Part shown: positions 36,765 to 45,781 of the stretch, piece by piece
Numbering within the stretch: position 1 is the first letter of the stretch
How the letters are laid out: every line of letters starts with the position of its first letter
DNA from: Enterococcus hirae ATCC 9790
Lineage (GTDB): Bacteria; Bacillota; Bacilli; Lactobacillales; Enterococcaceae
Direction of reading: 5' to 3'
NCBI RefSeq assembly: GCF_000271405.2
Contig: NC_018081.1
Span: 1,804,074-1,868,073 of the forward strand
Length of the DNA stretch: 64,000 nt
The notes under the pieces: generated by a model
Told to the model about the DNA's origin: nothing
What the model saw: the letters and a program-made list of their open reading frames with translations, nothing else
Databases searched by the model: none
Program-made: the position numbers and the translations under genes

Positions 36765-36809
36765 CGTCATGGTAAAATGATTAATCATTTACCGTGACGG
36801 GCTTTTTTT
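36765..36809 (+). terminator. Terminator after the MarR operon
   Basis: CGTCA-GGTAAA-TGA pairs with TCATTTACCGTGACG, ending in GGGC and T7. Confidence 0.88.
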
Positions 36810-37202
36810 GTTAATCAATCATTTTTACTAAATAAACAGAATCGGATTTTAAATAACGTTTGTGAATTTTTTTAAGAATGTGAAAATCATAATTTTAATT
36901 CCTTAACTAGATATTTTTTTATTTTAACACACAGAAAACCTTGGTTTAATAATAAAATAATCTTGCGAATCTTATATGTTACAGGTAACATTAATATGTA
37001 GGTTAAACTACTATTGTTTATTTTAAATAACGTTTTTTAAGGAGGCGGATAATCGGATTCAAGTACATAAATAAAAGTAACCAACCTTAGAATAAAGTAA
37101 GAAAAAGCTAGGTTAGCCAAATTTCAAATATAACTGGGGGAGCAGATAAATTAAATGACGAAAAGAAAGCAAAATAAAAAATAAAAAAAATAGAAAACAA
37201 TT
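36810..37202 (+). other. Long leader of the surface-protein gene
   Basis: AT-rich, no independent gene. It holds AAGGAGGCGG at 37040 without a good start codon after it, and GGGGGAG at 37136. ATG 37155 starts MTKRKQNKK but meets TAA (37182) and TAG (37191), both in frame with the surface-protein gene. Confidence 0.5.
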
Positions 37203-39071
37203 ATGAACTCAGCATTGCTGATGACCACTGTAGTGGGGTTGCTAGCACCTAACGTATTGGCAGCATCCAACGCAGTAAGTGAAATCGAAATGATTGATGA
37301 GGTGCAACCACCACATGATTCAGGAACATTGGACCTATCCATGCCTGAACCGGAAATAGGATGGGTATCTGTCAATGGGGTAGATGTAGATACACAAAAA
37401 GTACTTTGGTTTTCAGAGGAAGTCGGTTTCGTCGGAAATGATGTAACCTTATTCGCTGAAATTGTAGAAGGGTATGAATTGATCTCGCCAGATAGAGTGA
37501 CTATTTATATGGAAACGGCAGAGATGCATCACAATTTTTACTATAAGAAAATTGAAGATAGTCCTGAAGAAAGTTTCTCGTCAGTAACTGTGCAGTATTT
37601 ACATAATGAAACTGGTCAACCGATTGCCGAACCTACGGTAATTAATGATTTAGAGATTGGAACAGAATACATAGGAAATGCACTGGTGATTGATGGCTAC
37701 ACGATCGTAGGGCCTGAAACTTATACAATCAATGTTTCCGAGGATCCAAATAGCAATATCATTACTTTCCGTTATGATGAAAATCCAGTGACTAAAGAAA
37801 AAGCAGCTGTAACTGTTAAGTATATTAATGAGAAGGGGGAATCGATTGCTGAAGATAAAATAATAAGTGACCTGGAAGTCGGCTCTACACATACAGAAGA
37901 AGCGTTACTTATCGAAGGATACGAATTGCTGAGTACCAAAGTCCAAACGATAGAAATACAAAGCGAAGGCAATATCATTACATTTATATATGAAACTAAG
38001 GAAACAACGCCGCCAGAAAATGAAAAAGCCAATTTGACTGTGAAATATATTGATGAGCATGGTCAATCGATTGCTAATGATAAAATAATCCAAGACTTAG
38101 AAGTCGGCTCTACATATACGGAAGAAGCGTTACTTATCGAAGGATACGAATTGCTGAGTGCCAAAGTCCAAACGATAGAAGTACAAAGTGATGGCAACAC
38201 CATTACATTTATATATAAAGCCAAAGAAACATCACCGTCAGAAAATGAAAAAGCCGATCTGACTGTCCGATATATCGATGAGCAAGGTCAATCAATTGCG
38301 GAGAAAAAAGTAATAACTGATTTAGAGATTGGGAAGCTTCACAAAGAAGAAGCGTTACTAATCAAAGGATATGAACTAGTTAATCCGAAGTTAGCGATAC
38401 AAGAAGTCATGATTGAAAAGGGAACAAACACGATCACGTTTATCTATAAGAAAATCAAAACAACAGTAGCGTTAGCAGGAAACGTTGCTTTCATTTATGG
38501 TACAGAAGGAAAACAAATGACGGCGGTTATTCCAGGAGGAACAACGATGTACGTTGTTTTGAACGGGGAAATCATCGGAAAAGCCAAACAAGAAAAGGTC
38601 AATTCTTCTCGTTTAGTAGATGTAAAAGTAGAAGAACCGACGACGATTTATTTATCTAAAGCTGTAGCAAATGGGGAAACAGTTCAATACTATACAGAAA
38701 ATGAAGCCGGAGAAAAATCAGTCATCTCAGAAATTACACGCCAAGAAAAGACGGATCAAACAAATAAACCAACTGAGAATGACGACAACAAACAAGATCA
38801 AAGTAAAGTGGATACCACAACTGAAACGAATAAAAATAAAGAAAGTACCGAAAAGAAAGAATCAAATCAAACGTCAACTTCAAAAAATGGTAGCACCACA
38901 AAAAATAATTCTACAGGTACGACCAAAACCACCGTATCTGGAAAAGCTACTTTACCAAAAACAGGAGAGCAACAAAATCGCTTATTGCGCAGTTTAGGAA
39001 TGGCACTTTTAGTAACGGTAATGGGGATCAGTTACATATTAAAGAGAAAAAATAGAATAAAACAAGATTAA
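37203..39071 (+). CDS. LPXTG-anchored MucBP-repeat surface protein
   Basis: A 622-residue cell-wall protein. Signal core LLMTTVVGLLAPNVLAA; residues about 30-120 unknown; four MucBP-type repeats (each about 75 residues, e.g. VTVKYINEKGESIAEDKII and LTVKYIDEHGQSIANDKII) at about 126-420; a beta domain to about 515; a Ser/Thr/Lys linker; sorting signal LPKTGE at about 584, then a hydrophobic span and KRKNR. Binding to mucin is the family's usual role. The positively charged N-terminus of the signal peptide is encoded upstream but cut off by two in-frame stops, and ATG 37203 has no ribosome site. Confidence 0.8.
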   Translation: MNSALLMTTVVGLLAPNVLAASNAVSEIEMIDEVQPPHDSGTLDLSMPEPEIGWVSVNGVDVDTQKVLWFSEEVGFVGNDVTLFAEIVEGYELISPDRVTIYMETAEMHHNFYYKKIEDSPEESFSSVTVQYLHNETGQPIAEPTVINDLEIGTEYIGNALVIDGYTIVGPETYTINVSEDPNSNIITFRYDENPVTKEKAAVTVKYINEKGESIAEDKIISDLEVGSTHTEEALLIEGYELLSTKVQTIEIQSEGNIITFIYETKETTPPENEKANLTVKYIDEHGQSIANDKIIQDLEVGSTYTEEALLIEGYELLSAKVQTIEVQSDGNTITFIYKAKETSPSENEKADLTVRYIDEQGQSIAEKKVITDLEIGKLHKEEALLIKGYELVNPKLAIQEVMIEKGTNTITFIYKKIKTTVALAGNVAFIYGTEGKQMTAVIPGGTTMYVVLNGEIIGKAKQEKVNSSRLVDVKVEEPTTIYLSKAVANGETVQYYTENEAGEKSVISEITRQEKTDQTNKPTENDDNKQDQSKVDTTTETNKNKESTEKKESNQTSTSKNGSTTKNNSTGTTKTTVSGKATLPKTGEQQNRLLRSLGMALLVTVMGISYILKRKNRIKQD

Positions 39072-39096
39072 AAATCATTCAATGAAAAATAACTAA

Positions 39097-39148
39097 AAAA
39101 ACACAGACCTCAAGAAGTATCTAGATACTTTCGGGGGCCTGTGTTTTT
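39097..39148 (+). terminator. Terminator after the surface protein
   Basis: AAAACACAG-CCTC-GAAGTATC pairs with GATACTTTC-GGGCCTGTGTTTT, ending in a T run. Confidence 0.9.
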
Positions 39149-39428
39149 GTTCTCGCTTCCTATTTACTGGCAGTGATAGCGGACAGGATACTCATTTTTT
39201 CGGGATCGGATAAAACCGTCAATTATTTATTGATCTATGTGAGTAAACTTTGTCATAATGACTGAGAAATAACCAAAATCTAACTAGTTCAAGGTTGCTT
39301 ATTGTTCAAATTATGCGCTTTATATGTATCAGTCAGCAGGGAATGCTTAGATTCAATCGTTAGTATAGGAAAATGTTCAGAATCATTCAATTTTATAATG
39401 AGTCTAGATAATAAAATTTTATCTTTCA

Positions 39429-39909
39429 TTACTTGGTATTTTTTTTGTAAGGGATAAGCACGAGATTTTTTGTCTCCGTAGTTTCTTCCTCGCTTAAAGG
39501 AGTGAGAATAATCGTTTCATTCTTCTTACTGACTTTGTAAGACATGATGTCACTTTTAGACCAAAGTTCCTTCCAAGTCATTATATCTCCTTTAATCGTA
39601 TAACGAAACTCTTCTTTTATATGCTTACTGAATTGTTTGATAAATTTCTTCATATGTACACTATTGGATTCATCGTCTACAGAGTAATCGATACTTGAAA
39701 AATCTAAGTTAAAACTAGCTTTACGGTTAGAAAAGGTAAGGGTCATTTTGGGATCATCAGTAGAGTCCGTCCCTTCAATTACCCACGCATTTGCTTTTAG
39801 ATCCTTAACTAAACGATTTGCTTGCTCGTCTTTTTTCCTTTGACACCCACATGCGCTAAGTAACAACAATGTGAATAAAACCAATAAACGAACGCTCTTT
39901 TTTTTTCAC
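39429..39909 (-). pseudogene. Small lipoprotein gene with frameshift in poly-A tract
   Basis: From 39884 down it encodes LVLFTLLLLSACGCQRKKDE and a ~125-residue domain, unknown in function. The natural start, GTG at 39909 behind GGAGGA, is out of frame by one base: an A9 run follows it; with A8 it would read KKKSVRLLVLFTLLLLSAC, a standard lipoprotein signal. Either a real frameshift, a switchable tract, or a sequencing error. The downstream part looks otherwise intact. Confidence 0.65.
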
Positions 39910-40523
39910 TTGCTTTCCTCCTTTCTATTTTCTTTGGTGTTCAAGAGAAGAAGACTTGCCCTCTAAGCAAATAAAGAGTTGCGAGTGCTTAAATTAGATA
40001 AATAATCTCCCGCTTTTTAGATAATTTATAAAAATTGAAAACGTGGGCTCCTTTCGTTCAGGATCAAATTATTCTTCTCTTATCAGAAATAACGCAACCA
40101 TTCAAAGATGAAACATGTTTCTCGTTGTGAATATCTCTAAGTTAAGTTTAAAGCTTATCTGATTTCATGACAATCAGAAATTGAAGAAAGAGAATTGATC
40201 TTGCTCAGTGACCAATCCAAACCAAACTTGAGGAGATAATGTACAGCGTATTTCAATTTCTGAAAACAAAAAAATGATTCATTCAAAGAAATAATTATAA
40301 AAAAAGGAAAAAAATTGTATATTTTTGGTTAAACTATTGGAAAATAAAAAGGTATTAAATGATGTAGTGAGCGCTGAAATGACGTAAACAAGTTTCAAAA
40401 TATCTTTTAGTTAGAAAGTCGAGGTCTATCGTTGAGGAGTTGGTTTTACACATCGTTGATTTTCTTTGGTAGTAGGCCAGTTCCTATCTTTTATAATCAA
40501 TTATTAAATGAGGAGGGGTATGT
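39910..40523. other. Gene-free 600-bp stretch
   Basis: Low-GC DNA without a credible coding frame, RNA gene or repeat that I can recognise. The last bases carry AGGAGGGG for the small membrane protein. Confidence 0.4.
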
Positions 40524-40745
40524 ATGTTTCTAATATTTATGTTTATCTTTTTTATTTCAGCATTTTTACTCTTGATGTATGGCGCAATTAAAAGGCGAAA
40601 AGTTACTGTTCCATTTTTTCTGCTACTTTTTTTGGGAACTTGTTGTTTCTTCAATGTGGCTAAAGATGTACTAGACGAACTGGATTTGGGAAGCAAAACG
40701 TCTTTCAATCAATTAGATGATGATATTTTTGAAATTGACGATTGA
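40524..40745 (+). CDS. Small membrane protein, 73 residues
   Basis: Two hydrophobic segments (FLIFMFIFFISAFLLLMYGA and VPFFLLLFLGTCCFFNV) split by KRRK, and an acidic tail ending DDDIFEIDD. AGGAGGGG lies upstream of the ATG. No family recognised. Confidence 0.6.
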   Translation: MFLIFMFIFFISAFLLLMYGAIKRRKVTVPFFLLLFLGTCCFFNVAKDVLDELDLGSKTSFNQLDDDIFEIDD

Positions 40746-40901
40746 TGAGATAATCATAAAATGTAGTGAAATTTTTAGCATTACCAACGATATACTAATA
40801 GTAGCTATTCCTCTGAATCAAAGCGGTAGTGTGAAAAAGCGCAGATGATTTGGCTGAAGTATTAGACAGATATTATTTTTTAGAAAGGATGAAATAAAAT
40901 A

Positions 40902-41324
40902 ACAATCCAAAGAAATAATCAAGCGATTATATTTAGTATTTCAGCAGGAACAGGTTGTTATCGCCACCTTTGTGTATCAATTAATGAGACACTTGAGGAT
41001 TTTGCTGAGCTTATTTTAAGTGCGTTTGATTTTGTAAACGATCATGCACATGCCTTCTTTATGGACAATTATGCGTGGAGTTCTAATAATTGCTATTATA
41101 TGAATGAAATGGATGAAGATAACGAATATCTCCATACTTGTGATTATAGACTCTATCAATTTGGACTAAAAAAAGGGGATGCTTTCAAGTTTGTATTTGA
41201 TTTTGGGGATGACTGGAGATTTCAGTGTAAAGTGCTACGTGTAATTGATGATGACAGCGAGTATGAGACCGTCATAAAAAGTGTAGGTGAATCACCAGAG
41301 CAATATTTCAATTACTTTGATTAA
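40902..41324 (+). pseudogene. PRiA4_ORF3-like domain protein lacking a normal start
   Basis: The frame reads TIQRNNQAIIFSISAGTGCY, LEDFAELILSAFDFVNDHAH, then MDNYAWSSNN (41061) and FKFVFDFGDDWRFQCKVLRV, a PRiA4 ORF-3-type fold. No ATG/GTG/TTG precedes the domain in frame: the codon expected as start is ATA (40899), 9 bases after GAAAGGA. ATG 40889 abuts that site and is off by one base. Either a lost start codon or a one-base indel; translation from 41061 would miss a third of the domain. Confidence 0.6.
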
Positions 41325-42086
41325 TCCAGTATTTTATTACAATCTTTATACGACTAGCAGTAACGTAATCTTTTTCTGTGCTATGGAAAAAAATAGGACT
41401 AGATTTTCCAAGTAATTGAATAAAAAATTGTTGTGTATATGTTTTGATAGCGGTGAATCTTACTAACATCAAAAGTATAGAGTCAACTTTTATCAACAGT
41501 TCGAATTCTGGTCAACTTTCTAGAACAATAAAAAAACTTGCTAAATCATTAATCGATTAAGTAAGTTTTTTTATTGAGAGGGTACAAGAGATAGTGCATT
41601 GACATTCGCAGCATGTCGTTTATTACTTTATCAAACGACTAGTAAAATTTTTGTAGCAGATATAGTTTTTACTATATCCATTTAAGGAATTGTGTTATTT
41701 AAAACGATGAAGGATTGTATGCAATGAAAATATATTGGATGTTGTATTTTCAAATTCTAAACAAAGCATTTTGTAGTTCTGTTCATCGGACTGATGATTT
41801 GTAATGAGTCAGAACAATGTACAGGAGAAGCATCAAGGTATTATCGACAAATCAATAAATGTTATGAGCGACGTAGAGACAATCAAATGCACTGTAGTAA
41901 AAATGAGAAGAGAGTCGGGGAAACAGAACATTTAGCTGTTGAAAGTCATTTGAAGGATAGCGCTACTTGATTTGAGCAGTAGGATAAATGATTGGTTAGG
42001 ATATTAATTCTGTATCTCTTAATTTGGCACAACCACTATTAAATCTGTGTTATACTAAGTTATATTTTGAGATAAAGAGGAGTTAA
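41325..42086. other. Gene-poor 760-bp stretch with IS end relic
   Basis: No credible gene. ACTAACATCAAAAGTATAGA at 41462 resembles the right end of the ISL3 element at 35174-35198 and may be a solo relic. A TTGT(A/G)-rich region runs up to the promoter of the next gene. Confidence 0.4.
41531..41571 (+). terminator. Hairpin with T tail
   Basis: AAAAAACTTGCTAAATC with GATTAAGTAAGTTTTTT forms a stem and ends in TTTATT. It may end the gene at 41324 or a lost gene. Confidence 0.65.
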
Positions 42087-43445
42087 TTGGGTGGTATGAT
42101 TAAAAAAATTAAGAGCAACAGACATTTATTTATTGTTTTATTTTGTATTTTTGGTTTTATGCTTCTTTTAAATAGTATGTCTCCTTTGGTACACGACGAT
42201 TATTACTATTTTGTAAAGACCTCAAGCATAAAAACAATTTTGTTTGATGAGTATCAACAATATATGACTTGGACTGGGAGATCGGTAGTCCATATTATTT
42301 TTCGTTTTTTTACTAAACTTCCAAAAATATATTTTAATGTGTATAATTCTTGCATATTTTCCCTATTGGTTTATCAAATTATTATGTTTTCTTCCATAGT
42401 AAAAGAGCGAACTACTAAGAATGTTTATCTAAAAGCGTTTATCATCTTTGCATTAATGTGGACATTTACCCCAGCTTTCAATAATGTTTACTTATGGTTG
42501 GCTGGTTCTGTAAATTATCTCACTGCAATGGTGATTATGTTATCTTTTATTCTGGTTTATCATCGATATATAGCAGAATCTGAAGAACAAAATAATAGTC
42601 TTTTTAAAACAATAGGCATGCTTCTTTTAGGTATAGTAGCTGGTTGGTGTAACGAAAATACCTCCGGAGGAACGTTGTTCATTGTTATAGCATATACTGT
42701 TCTTTCCTATTTTTATAAGAAGAAAAAAATTGAAAAATGGATGATCGCAGGTATTGTTGGAAATATTGTAGGTTTTCTTTTTATGGTTATGGCACCTGGG
42801 AACGATATCAGAGCGACTTATTTTCATAGAAGTACGCTTTCAACTGCTTGGAAAATTCTTGATGCAATCCCTGCAATCAGTCATGCGTTACAGGATAATG
42901 CCATGTTCCCTCTAACGATAGGATTAGCTTTGCTTGTTTTATCATACTTAAATAGTAGTTTTACACTTAGTAATATTCTAAGTTCGTTATTTTTCGTGGG
43001 AGGTATATTGACAATAGGAGTGCTTGCAATTTCTCCAACTGCATTATCTTGGTCTAGATCTTATTTTGGAGGAGTTATTTTTCTTTTCATATCTATAGTA
43101 ATTAGTCTTTTTGAGTTATTAACAAATTTTGATAGAAGCAATAAAGTTGTTTTTTCTATGATTTTCAGTTATTTACTAGTTAGTTTTTTATTATTGTTTT
43201 TCAATGGAACTGCAGACATCTATAAAAATTATGTAAGTTATAGTCGCCAAACTGAATCCATTAAAAAGCAAATGAAGGGTGGTGAAATGGATATAGTTGT
43301 TCCACCATTAAATTATAAGACACAAACAATTTATCCAGTTCACAATGATGGTGATATTACTATGGATAAGAATAACGAGAGAAATAGAAGCGTTGCTGCA
43401 TATTGGGGAGTAAACAGTATTCGACTAGAAGAAAAAACAGAATAG
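42087..43445 (+). CDS. DUF6056-type polytopic membrane protein
   Basis: A roughly 450-residue protein with 9-11 TM segments. The extracytoplasmic loop after TM1 has PLVHDDYYYF and WTGRSVVHI, a GT-C-like pattern seen in DUF6056 membrane proteins thought to modify cell-surface polymers. A later loop has APGNDIRATYF. TTG 42087 is four bases after AAAGAGGAG; ATG 42096 is the alternative. Single gene, with its own promoter and terminator. Confidence 0.75.
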   Translation: MGGMIKKIKSNRHLFIVLFCIFGFMLLLNSMSPLVHDDYYYFVKTSSIKTILFDEYQQYMTWTGRSVVHIIFRFFTKLPKIYFNVYNSCIFSLLVYQIIMFSSIVKERTTKNVYLKAFIIFALMWTFTPAFNNVYLWLAGSVNYLTAMVIMLSFILVYHRYIAESEEQNNSLFKTIGMLLLGIVAGWCNENTSGGTLFIVIAYTVLSYFYKKKKIEKWMIAGIVGNIVGFLFMVMAPGNDIRATYFHRSTLSTAWKILDAIPAISHALQDNAMFPLTIGLALLVLSYLNSSFTLSNILSSLFFVGGILTIGVLAISPTALSWSRSYFGGVIFLFISIVISLFELLTNFDRSNKVVFSMIFSYLLVSFLLLFFNGTADIYKNYVSYSRQTESIKKQMKGGEMDIVVPPLNYKTQTIYPVHNDGDITMDKNNERNRSVAAYWGVNSIRLEEKTE

Positions 43446-43483
43446 TAGATTTAAGTATTTTTCTTTTCATATATGAATGTTCG

Positions 43484-43508
43484 GACACGATTTAGGTCGT
43501 GTCTTTTT
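43484..43508 (+). terminator. Terminator after the DUF6056 gene
   Basis: GACACGA pairs with TCGTGTC across a 6-base loop, followed by T5. Confidence 0.85.
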
Positions 43509-43637
43509 GTTTCCATATAATTTTAGTATGAATCAAAAAATAGTTGAGTGGGGTCCAATGAAAAATCAGCGTGAGAGATGAATCTTTCGGACTTGAAAAT
43601 GAGCTTGAATAAATTTCATTTAACGAAAACTACCGAA

Positions 43638-43682
43638 AATAAAAAATGCCTAAATCCTTTTAAAATAAGGATTTAGGCATTT
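43638..43682 (-). terminator. Probable ssrA terminator, separated from its gene
   Basis: AAATGCCTAAATCCTT pairs with AAGGATTTAGGCATTT (43644-43682); on the minus strand it is followed by TTTTATTTTC. It lies directly 3' of the tmRNA-like end at 43708-43723 on the minus strand, as expected for the terminator of ssrA. Confidence 0.65.
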
Positions 43683-43707
43683 AGTGAAATCTACCGAAAT
43701 CTCACAA

Positions 43708-43723
43708 TGGAGACGGCGGGAGT
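43708..43723 (-). other. Prophage attachment site: tmRNA (ssrA) 3'-end sequence
   Basis: On the minus strand this reads ACTCCCGCCGTCTCCA, which is the T-arm/acceptor 3' end of bacterial tmRNA (GGTTCGACTCCCGCCGTCTCCA type). The rest of ssrA is absent, because the next bases to the right are phage DNA. The integrase gene starts its reading 60 bases away. The intact ssrA should therefore be at the far prophage end, outside the window. The exact core length cannot be set from one end. Confidence 0.7.
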
Positions 43724-43785
43724 TGCTTAAATACTATTATATCAATGCTCAAATTTAATTGAATGCCATTTTGAATGCCACATAG

Positions 43786-44928
43786 CTAGAAATCTATAAA
43801 TTTATTGAACTTATCTGCTAATTGTTCTTTAGCAAGTTTTGATATATGAGCGTACGTGTTCATAGTAGTTTGAATATCCTCGTGACCTAAACGAAACTGT
43901 ACTTCTTTAAGCGATGCTCCCATTTCGATCAACAAGCTTGCTTGAGTATGTCTGAAACCATGTACAGTAATTCTAGGAAGTTTTTTCTTTTGTTTTTTAT
44001 CCATTTGATCTTGGATGTTTAAAAGCCATTTTCGTGATGTATCAAGGCTCATTATATCGTGTGGATTTTTTGCACTTGAATGTCCAAAAATGAGCCAGTC
44101 ATCAGATGGAGGAAGGGCAACTTTTTTCCATTCAAGAAGCTTATCTAAAGTACCTTGATCGATTGAAATAATTCGGCTAGATCCAACTGTTTTAGTTGTG
44201 TCAATTTCTAGTCCATTTGCAGTTCTAGTAACGGCTTTATAGATATTGACTGTTTTATCCTTGAAATCTATATCTCTCCACTCAAGAGCGCCTGCTTCTT
44301 GTTTTCTCATACCAGTCATAGCTAGTAATCTAAAAAAAGCTTGGATCTTTAGGTTTGGCTGATTATATAGTTCATCAAGAAACAATTTCAATTGTTTTTT
44401 ATCGTAGAATGGTTCTTCAACAGTTGCATTTTTCCTTCTTTTCGGTTTGCGTATGGCATCTGTAGGATTGGACTCTATTATACCAAATCGAACGGCGTAT
44501 TTAAAAACTAGTCCTGTGTAATTCATCATTTTAGGAGCTGTATCGTATCTATTTGCCCATTTATCCATTAATTCTTGAATTTTGATAGGCGTGATTTCAG
44601 AAATATATATGTCGCCGAGTTCTTCTAATACATGATTTTTAAAAATTCTTTCTGTTTTTAATAATGTAGATCCTCGTACTGTTCTTTTGTATTCAGTCAT
44701 CCATAAATCATATACGTCTTTATATGTTTTTGGCTTTTCTTTTTTTAATAAATTGTCCTCGTATTCACTTTGCAATCTTGCGAGTGCTAATTTTGCTTCA
44801 CGTTGAGTTTTAAAATTTCGCCGAGTAGTTTTAACAGGCTTTCCTGTTTCGGGGTTAATTCCTAAATATGCTTGGAACTTCCAAGCTTTATCCCCGTTCT
44901 TTTTCTTGTATTCTTCAAACGTAGCCAT
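43786..44928 (-). CDS. int: Tyrosine integrase of the prophage
   Basis: A 380-residue phage integrase: N-terminal AP2-like arm-binding domain (FEEYKKKNGDKAWKFQAYLG, RRNFKTQREAKLALARLQSE), SAM-like core-binding domain, and catalytic residues Arg in TGMRKQEAGALEWRDI, HGFRHTQASLLIEMG, LGHEDIQTTMNTYAH (nucleophile Tyr). It lies next to the ssrA-like attachment site, as expected. Confidence 0.96.
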   Translation of the reverse strand: MATFEEYKKKNGDKAWKFQAYLGINPETGKPVKTTRRNFKTQREAKLALARLQSEYEDNLLKKEKPKTYKDVYDLWMTEYKRTVRGSTLLKTERIFKNHVLEELGDIYISEITPIKIQELMDKWANRYDTAPKMMNYTGLVFKYAVRFGIIESNPTDAIRKPKRRKNATVEEPFYDKKQLKLFLDELYNQPNLKIQAFFRLLAMTGMRKQEAGALEWRDIDFKDKTVNIYKAVTRTANGLEIDTTKTVGSSRIISIDQGTLDKLLEWKKVALPPSDDWLIFGHSSAKNPHDIMSLDTSRKWLLNIQDQMDKKQKKKLPRITVHGFRHTQASLLIEMGASLKEVQFRLGHEDIQTTMNTYAHISKLAKEQLADKFNKFIDF

Positions 44929-44948
44929 TTGAATCAGCTCTCTTTCTC

Positions 44949-45035
44949 TGATACAATAGACACGTGAATAAGCCTATTGTATAGGTTTGTTTTTTCTTAG
45001 AACACGCTCGCTTTGGTCGGTGGGGCGTGTTTTTT
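44949..45035 (+). repeat. Lysogeny-block intergenic module 1
   Basis: TGATACAATA, then CCTATTGTATAGG, then ACACGC...GCGTGT with a T7 tail on the plus strand. Same order as modules at 45510, 45668, 46455 and 47255. Lies before int. Confidence 0.55.
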
Positions 45036-45490
45036 TAAAATACAATATTTCCGTTTGAGTCAGAAGGTTTTAAAGCACCGATAATAGCTTCAATAAGTCC
45101 TAAAACAGATGGTATGAAAGTCCAAGAAAATACAAGATATAAAATTCCCATGAATGTTTTTCCACTATAAAACTTATGAGCACCCAGCCCACCAAGAAAT
45201 AGCGCTAAAAGAACATATACTAATTTATTTACTACTCTTCCTGATTGAATTGTACTTACTTGCTGATTTTGTGTATTATCATTAACGATATTAATATGAA
45301 TTTTATCTTCAGCAGAATTAGAATTATTCTTAACTCTTGTAATTATTAAATTGTCACCATCTTTGAAAACCTCGACTTCGTCGTGGACTTCTGGTCTCCA
45401 ATCCAATTCTTCGTAAGGCACACGAATAATTTCTTTTTCATCTGTTGCAATTATAACTTCTGCCTGCTCCAACTTAACAATTTTAGCCAT
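45035..45490 (-). CDS. TM2-domain membrane protein
   Basis: A 151-residue protein. The first about 85 residues are soluble (VEVFKDGDNLIITRV, HINIVNDNTQNQQ); the rest is a TM2 domain with two TM segments: VYVLLALFLGGLGAHKFYSG and FSWTFIPSVLGLIEAIIGAL. Carried in the lysogeny block on the prophage's repressed-state strand, so it is expressed in the lysogen. A moron; function unknown. Confidence 0.8.
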   Translation of the reverse strand: MAKIVKLEQAEVIIATDEKEIIRVPYEELDWRPEVHDEVEVFKDGDNLIITRVKNNSNSAEDKIHINIVNDNTQNQQVSTIQSGRVVNKLVYVLLALFLGGLGAHKFYSGKTFMGILYLVFSWTFIPSVLGLIEAIIGALKPSDSNGNIVF

Positions 45491-45509
45491 ACACTTTTTC
45501 TCTCCATTC

Positions 45510-45586
45510 TGATATAATTATTTTATACAGTGAACCTCATAAACGAGTAACCCTAGCCGCAGCGCCAACTTCGACTGGGGTATTTT
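45510..45586 (+). repeat. Lysogeny-block intergenic module 2
   Basis: TGATATAATT, CCTCATAAACGAG, then a GC hairpin (CCCTAGCCGCAGCGCC...CTGGGG) and TATTTTTTAT on the plus strand. Lies before the TM2 gene. Confidence 0.5.
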
Positions 45587-45646
45587 TTATAGGTTGTAAA
45601 TAACTTGTACAGCTTTTCCATCTTGACCCATAACTTTTTTTGACAT
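45587..45646 (-). CDS. Possible 19-residue peptide
   Basis: MSKKVMGQDGKAVQVIYNL behind GAAGTGAGG and 7 bases of spacing. The KKVxGxDGK opening recalls the start of small secreted or membrane proteins in Lactobacillales phages, so this may be a truncated gene rather than a functional peptide. Confidence 0.4.
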   Translation of the reverse strand: MSKKVMGQDGKAVQVIYNL

Positions 45647-45667
45647 TTAAATTTTCCTCACTTCTTG

Positions 45668-45731
45668 TTATAATATATTTGTGATCTCAGAAATGAGGTA
45701 TGAGTCCGTGTTGCAGCACGGGCTTTTTTCT
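45668..45731 (+). repeat. Lysogeny-block intergenic module 3
   Basis: TTATAATATA, GATCTCAGAAATGAG, then AGTCCGTGTTGCAGCACGGG and T6. The last 28 bases are identical or nearly so to module 5. Confidence 0.6.
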
Positions 45732-45781
45732 TTATAACTTTTTTAGAGATTATAGGCAAAATAGTAGGGCATAAAAATATA

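Noticed and set aside
41861..42000. Remnant of a toxin-like gene in the 41.7-42 kb stretch
   Set aside because: Short coding-like runs exist, but every frame has stops and no motif is recognisable.
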